Origin: Devosia sp.
GTDB taxonomy: Bacteria > Pseudomonadota > Alphaproteobacteria > Rhizobiales > Devosiaceae
NCBI GenBank assembly: GCA_028290245.1
Contig: JAQGKG010000410.1
Coordinates: 1-10,226 of the forward strand
DNA: 10,226 bases
Direction of reading: 5' to 3'
The position numbers and the translations under genes are program-made. Positions 7,126 to 10,226 of this stretch are shown here, piece by piece. The notes beneath the pieces are model-generated. The model saw only the letters and a program-made list of their open reading frames with translations. It made no database searches and was not told where the DNA came from. The stretch's first letter is position 1, and each line of letters starts with the position of its first letter.

Positions 7126-7776
7126 TCAATCCTGTACCGGCAATACTGCGGCCCTACCAAGCTCGGTTAGACCATAGATCCCTCTGCTTTCCCGTACGAA
7201 CCAGCCGTAGACGTTTCGTCTCAACATTGCTGGTGCTGTGACGACCAACGACTTGAGCTGTTTTGGGCTTTGTGGTCCGGTTAGCAACGCCGTGGCGCAC
7301 AAAATGCAACCCTGTCTATAGGCCGTCATCACCGGCTTGCCACGTCCGCCGCCCTTTTGCGGATCTCCCACTCTGCGCCTGTGCTCATCCAGAAGACGAG
7401 ATCGCCTTTTTGCATCACGGCGAGGCGTAGCCGCAAATGGAGCGACTATGACAGACACATCTCCGGCGTCCGAAACGGACATCACCCCAAAGCCAAGCCG
7501 CCGACACAGATTTCGGAACCGTGCATCATGCTCGCGCCCCCGTGCGGTCTTGGAAGATCGAGCAGCAAGCCAGACTTCGTCGCAGAACGAGGCCCGCTTC
7601 ACGCCTTGCATGACCAGTTCGAGATTAAAGGTGAGCTTCATTTCGCAGACAATGACCACCGGCAGGTCGTCATCTTTTACTCCGACGAGGTCACAGTCGA
7701 TGATCTCGCCTTTGACGGAATATCCTGCATTCTCGAGGAAGGCCTTCAACGGAAGGTAAAGGTCGGTTTCAGCCAC
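7126..7776 (-). CDS. DUF2161 family protein, PD-(D/E)XK nuclease-like fold
   Basis: The product is 216 residues. The N-terminal half has a PD-(D/E)XK-like core: E24, D29 in DCDLVGV, and E45-x-K47 in IVCEMKLTFN. These are the residues that bind metal and catalyse phosphodiester cleavage in that superfamily. The conserved stretch DEVWLAAR ... RFRNLCRRLGFGVM follows, then an Arg/Lys-rich linker (PRRDAKRRSRLLDEHRRRVGDP, about 117-138). The C-terminal part (TAYRQGCILCATALL ... NVYGWFVRESRGIYGLTELG) looks like a small winged-helix DNA-binding domain. This matches the DUF2161 family as I know it; its biological role is not established. The start is GTG at 7776, since an in-frame TGA lies four codons upstream; the ribosome binding site is weak. 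It is transcribed divergently from the DUF4287 gene, with 204 bp between. Confidence 0.8.
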   Translation of the reverse strand: MAETDLYLPLKAFLENAGYSVKGEIIDCDLVGVKDDDLPVVIVCEMKLTFNLELVMQGVKRASFCDEVWLAARSSKTARGREHDARFRNLCRRLGFGVMSVSDAGDVSVIVAPFAATPRRDAKRRSRLLDEHRRRVGDPQKGGGRGKPVMTAYRQGCILCATALLTGPQSPKQLKSLVVTAPAMLRRNVYGWFVRESRGIYGLTELGRAAVLPVQD

Positions 7777-7980
7777 TTGGTCACTTCAGATCGAGATGCT
7801 CACGACCTCGATGTATCTGAGTCCGCCACTCCTCGCTGTACGGAAACGATTAGCGGTGATGGAGCATGCTGCAGAAGCCTATCCATGTTTTTCGTCAATT
7901 TGGTAACCAATGACTCAAACGTGGCTGTCGTATCTCGGGTGGGTCGTTCGTTGTTCAGTTGAACTCTCGGAGAACCACTA

Positions 7981-8271
7981 ATGTCATTTCAGGCCTATCT
8001 GGACGCCGTCGAAACCAAGACCGGTAAGACGCCGCGACAACTCATCGAGCTGGCACAAGCAAAAGGCTTTGACGGCGCAGGAACGAAGGCGGGTGATATC
8101 CTTGCGTGGCTCAAGGCTGACTATGATCTTGGCAGAGGGCACGGCATGGCGCTGGTGCACGTCATTAAGCATGGCCCTCAGATCGACGCAAAACATGTCG
8201 GCGGGGTCGGAACGCATCGAGACGAGAGCGACATGCTTTGGCTCGATGGTACCGCAACCTATCCGCGCTGA
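7981..8271 (+). CDS. DUF4287 domain small protein
   Basis: The product is 96 residues, starting MSFQAYLDAVETKTGKTPRQLIELA and continuing AGDILAWLKADYDLGRGHGMALVHVI. This is the DUF4287 signature: a small helical domain often found alone or beside DUF5655/AraC-activator-like modules, function unknown. After about residue 66 comes a tail rich in charged residues (DAKHVGGVGTHRDESDMLWLDG) that I cannot assign. GGAGAA about seven bases before the ATG is a good ribosome binding site. The gene stands alone, divergent from DUF2161. A small palindrome, TTGGTAACCAA (7900-7910), lies in the shared spacer but no clear promoter is visible. Confidence 0.75.
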   Translation: MSFQAYLDAVETKTGKTPRQLIELAQAKGFDGAGTKAGDILAWLKADYDLGRGHGMALVHVIKHGPQIDAKHVGGVGTHRDESDMLWLDGTATYPR

Positions 8272-8695
8272 TAATTTCCCGCGACGCTTCCCTTTGCGAA
8301 TTGCAACGGCCCTTTCCGGATATCTGCGAGCTGGTGGTGAACGTTTGACTGGGGTCGACAGCGGCCTCGCTGCCCAATTCTGCTCTGCCCACGGATGGTC
8401 GGCATTCCTCCAGCGAGTCAGCTTCCATAGGGAGGTCGGGGTCGTAGTTCCTGTTGGCAAAAAATGCATAGAATGATGCCCAGATCGCATCATCTCGCGA
8501 ATTTTGGTCGCTTTCTTAATAAGCGACCGCCCCTCTCGGAAACCATCGCTTATAACGGGAAGGGACTGCAATAAGGTCTGATGGGCCAATACGGAGTGGG
8601 TTGCTGATAGGCAGCTTTTGGAGCAGCCAGTCTAAAACAGAATTCCTTCAACTGGAATTATTCCTCAACCGAACGACCTTGGCGCCGCCTTCAAG
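8272..8695. other. Non-coding gap between the DUF4287 and LacI genes
   Basis: These 424 bp contain no supportable gene. Visible structures are a hairpin at 8506-8528, AATTCC/GGAATT inverted repeats at about 8641-8659, and a GC-rich inverted repeat beginning at 8681 that overlaps the LacI stop. GGGGTCGAC near 8351 and GCTTTTGG at 8614-8621 are short matches to the 2291/5949 repeat but lack its spacing. A minus-strand frame (7984-8589) crosses the DUF4287 gene on the opposite strand and looks spurious. Confidence 0.5.
8506..8528. repeat. Inverted repeat / hairpin
   Basis: GGTCGCTT (8506-8513) and AAGCGACC (8521-8528) form a perfect 8-bp stem around a 7-base loop. No T tail follows on either strand, so it does not look like a standard terminator. 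Confidence 0.4.
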
Positions 8696-8714
8696 TCATC
8701 GACGTGGCGGCGCC
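8681..8714. repeat. GC-rich inverted repeat at the 3' end of the LacI gene
   Basis: GGCGCCGCC (8681-8689) and GGCGGCGCC (8706-8714) are perfect 9-bp arms around 16 bases and straddle the LacI stop codon at 8696. The structure could slow or end minus-strand transcription, but there is no T run after it, so a canonical terminator is not supported. Confidence 0.4.
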
Positions 8715-9703
8715 GAGGTGGTGCCACGGACAACGAGATGGGTATCTAACGTGATCCGAGCATCGCCTACGGAGCGCGAATTGAGCAGGTCCAGCAACAG
8801 CGACATGGCGGCGTGGCCGGCCTCGTCCGAACGGGTGGAGACTGTGGTGAGCGACGGATAGGTCGCCGCGCCCAGCACGTCGTCACAGCCGATCACTGAA
8901 AAGCTCGATGGCACGGAAACGCCGAGATCGGCCATACCGGTCATAATGCCATGGGCGGTCACGTCGTCGAAGGCGATGGCGGCACTGGCTCCGGTGGCGA
9001 GGATAGTTGGCACAACGGCGCGGCCGCTCTCATAGCTTGCTACCCGAGCCGCGACGATATCGACATGCAGGTGAAAGTCCCGCGCGCCCTGCCGTACCGC
9101 ATTGCGCCGCTGCTGGTTGGACCAGGATGTGGACGGACCGCTGACATATACAATGCGCTTGTGCCCCAGCGCCGCCAGATGCGCGATAGCCTCTTGAACG
9201 CCCTGCCCGCTATCGATCAGCACGCGGGGAATGCCCCGCACATCGCGATTGATCAGCACTGTTGGCTTACGCGCGGCGTGGCCATGGATGCGCTCTTCGC
9301 TGAGGCGCGAGGCCACCAGCAGCAGGCCATCGACCTGACCGACGAAGCGGTCCAGCAGCTTGTCCTCCTGCCGCCAGCTTTCGTCCGAATTGCCAAGAAA
9401 CACGCAATAATCCGCGAGGTCCGCTGACATCTGCGCCGCTCGGATTAGTGGTGGAAAGAACGGATTGGTTACGTCGGGCACCACTAGCGCCACATTGCCA
9501 TAGCGCCCGGTGCTCAGCGCCCGCGCCGTGTGGTTGGGCACATAGCCAATGCTGCTGGCGATTTCGAGAATGCGGCTGACGGTTTCAGTGCCCAGCATTT
9601 CGGGCTGGCTGAAGGCGCGCGACACGGTGGATTTGGAAACGCCTGCGGCATTCGCCACATCAACCATGGTAGGACGGGCGTTCTGGCCTTTGCCCTGTAT
9701 CAT
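8696..9703 (-). CDS. LacI-family transcriptional regulator
   Basis: The product is 335 residues from the ATG at 9703, where AGGGCAGGCAGG lies just upstream; an in-frame ATG at 9742 would add 13 residues atypical of the family. The N-terminal helix-turn-helix is PTMVDVANAAGVSKSTVSRAFS, followed by the hinge helix YVPNHTARALSTGR. The sugar-binding core starts at VALVVPDVTNPFFPPLIRAAQ, with VIGCDDVLGAATYPSLTTV near the C-terminus. Such proteins repress catabolic genes until a sugar or sugar phosphate binds. The divergent NagB-like gene and the perfect LacI-type palindrome between them point to local control of amino-sugar use and possible autoregulation. The actual inducer is unknown. The frame is intact. 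Confidence 0.92.
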   Translation of the reverse strand: MIQGKGQNARPTMVDVANAAGVSKSTVSRAFSQPEMLGTETVSRILEIASSIGYVPNHTARALSTGRYGNVALVVPDVTNPFFPPLIRAAQMSADLADYCVFLGNSDESWRQEDKLLDRFVGQVDGLLLVASRLSEERIHGHAARKPTVLINRDVRGIPRVLIDSGQGVQEAIAHLAALGHKRIVYVSGPSTSWSNQQRRNAVRQGARDFHLHVDIVAARVASYESGRAVVPTILATGASAAIAFDDVTAHGIMTGMADLGVSVPSSFSVIGCDDVLGAATYPSLTTVSTRSDEAGHAAMSLLLDLLNSRSVGDARITLDTHLVVRGTTSAPPRR

Positions 9704-9795
9704 CCTGCCTGCCCTTGCGACTCGCCATCTGCGCGCATCCACCTAGTTATCCACATTGCGCAAATTTGTCGCCGTGTGTTGTCCATATATGCCTC

Positions 9796-9821
9796 TTGAC
9801 GTGCAACCGGTTGCATAGAAT
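9796..9821 (+). promoter_or_regulatory. LacI-type operator and promoter of the NagB-like gene
   Basis: TGCAACCGGTTGCA at 9802-9815 is a perfect 14-bp palindrome with the central CG and TGCAA/TTGCA arms typical of LacI/PurR-type operators. It directly follows a TTGACG -35 hexamer (9796-9801). The -10 is less clear: TAGAAT (9816-9821) is too close at 14 bp, and AATAGT (9819-9824) has 17-bp spacing but a poor sequence. A repressor here would block RNA polymerase. The coding start is 70 bp downstream. Confidence 0.85.
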
Positions 9822-9885
9822 AGTCCCTGCATTCGGAATGGCATTGCCTGCCGCCGAACACAGTATTGGCCCGGAGTGCTTCTGC

Positions 9886-10226
9886 ATGGAAACGAGTGTC
9901 TTGCCTTCGTCGCAACCGGATGAGCGTCGGGTCGACAGCCTCGTGGTCAAGAGTTTCGTCACACGCCAGCAAATGGGCGCGGTCGCCGCCGAAGAGATTG
10001 CCGCCGAGTTGCGCCAGCTATTGGCCAGCCAGGACCAGGTCCGCATGGTCTTTGCAGCGGCGCCGAGCCAGAGCGATGTTTTGGCCTCGCTGGTCGCAGC
10101 CGAGGGTGTCGACTGGGGCCGGGTGACCGCCTTCCACATGGACGAATATATCGGCCTCGCGCCTGACGATCCGGCCCGCTTCGGCAACTGGCTCGGGCGC
10201 TACATTTTCGATCTTGTGCCTTTTGC
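9886..10226 (+). CDS. Glucosamine-6-phosphate deaminase/isomerase-like protein (NagB family), N-terminal part
   Basis: The first 113 codons are present and the right window edge cuts the gene. The start ATG has GGAG nine bases upstream. The frame reads ...QMGAVAAEEIAAEL ... VRMVFAAAPSQSDVLASLV ... VDWGRVTAFHMDEYIGL ... FGNWLGRYIFDLVPF. FHMDEYIGL (83-91) corresponds to the NagB motif with the catalytic aspartate (D86 here). The usual phosphate loop PTGGTP is replaced by AAPSQS, which marks a distinct subfamily often paired with sugar ABC transporters or dehydrogenases. NagB enzymes convert glucosamine-6-phosphate to fructose-6-phosphate and ammonia in the cytoplasm; the exact substrate here is not proven. 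It is divergent from the LacI gene and is the probable first gene of a catabolic operon running past the window. Confidence 0.85.
   Translation, partial: METSVLPSSQPDERRVDSLVVKSFVTRQQMGAVAAEEIAAELRQLLASQDQVRMVFAAAPSQSDVLASLVAAEGVDWGRVTAFHMDEYIGLAPDDPARFGNWLGRYIFDLVPF

Noticed and set aside
8348..8357. A third copy of the dispersed repeat suggested by GGGGTCGAC
   Set aside because: The partner block GCTTTTGGG is not at the required distance upstream; a 9-bp match alone is expected by chance.
8506..8528. The hairpin as a terminator of the DUF4287 transcript
   Set aside because: No T run follows the stem on the + strand, and it lies more than 230 bp past the stop codon.
7984..8589. A 201-codon minus-strand open frame
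   Set aside because: About half of it is antisense to the DUF4287 gene, which has a good ribosome binding site and a recognised domain; the rest has no recognisable motif.

Overview
The window looks like the chromosome of a moderately GC-rich alphaproteobacterium, probably a member of the Hyphomicrobiales (Rhizobium/Mesorhizobium/Devosia-like). This rests on protein families I recognise (a rhizobial-type PAS hybrid histidine kinase, DUF2161, DUF4287, a NagB-like isomerase under a LacI regulator). The placement is inference. No RNA genes, CRISPR arrays, transposases or phage genes are visible.

Left part (1-2431): the C-terminal end of a peptide-type ABC transporter substrate-binding protein on the + strand runs into a strong stem-loop terminator. 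It converges on an intact minus-strand M14 zinc carboxypeptidase-like gene. Upstream of that gene is a palindrome (TTTGTAT-N7-ATACAAA) that contains a TATAAT -10 box on the gene's strand and looks like a repressor operator. About 540 bp of non-coding DNA follows; it carries copy 1 of a ~57-bp degenerate repeat.

Middle part (2432-5873): a block of decayed minus-strand genes. They are a single-domain response regulator (two frameshifts), a PAS-PAS-HisKA-HATPase-receiver hybrid histidine kinase (two frameshifts, and a stop just upstream of the homologous N-terminus), and an aminoglycoside-phosphotransferase-fold kinase (two frameshifts and a D-to-E change in the metal-binding motif). One kinase frameshift is explained exactly by loss of one unit of a 10-bp tandem duplication. 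Every other gene in the window is intact, so the damage is concentrated here. Two related repeats in the same orientation (2291-2347 and 5949-6005) bracket the block.

Right part (5874-10226): a divergent pyrroline-5-carboxylate-reductase-like gene (minus); a DUF2161 PD-(D/E)XK-fold gene (minus) facing away from a small DUF4287 gene (plus); a 424-bp gap with hairpins; then a LacI-family repressor (minus) divergent from a NagB-like glucosamine-6-phosphate deaminase/isomerase gene (plus, cut by the window edge). The LacI/NagB spacer holds a perfect 14-bp LacI-type operator, TGCAACCGGTTGCA, next to a TTGACG -35 box, so amino-sugar catabolism is probably induced by relief of repression.

I found no convincing new multi-gene system. 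The observations most worth checking are the concentrated gene decay between the two repeats, the 10-bp slippage deletion in the kinase, and the two operator-like palindromes.
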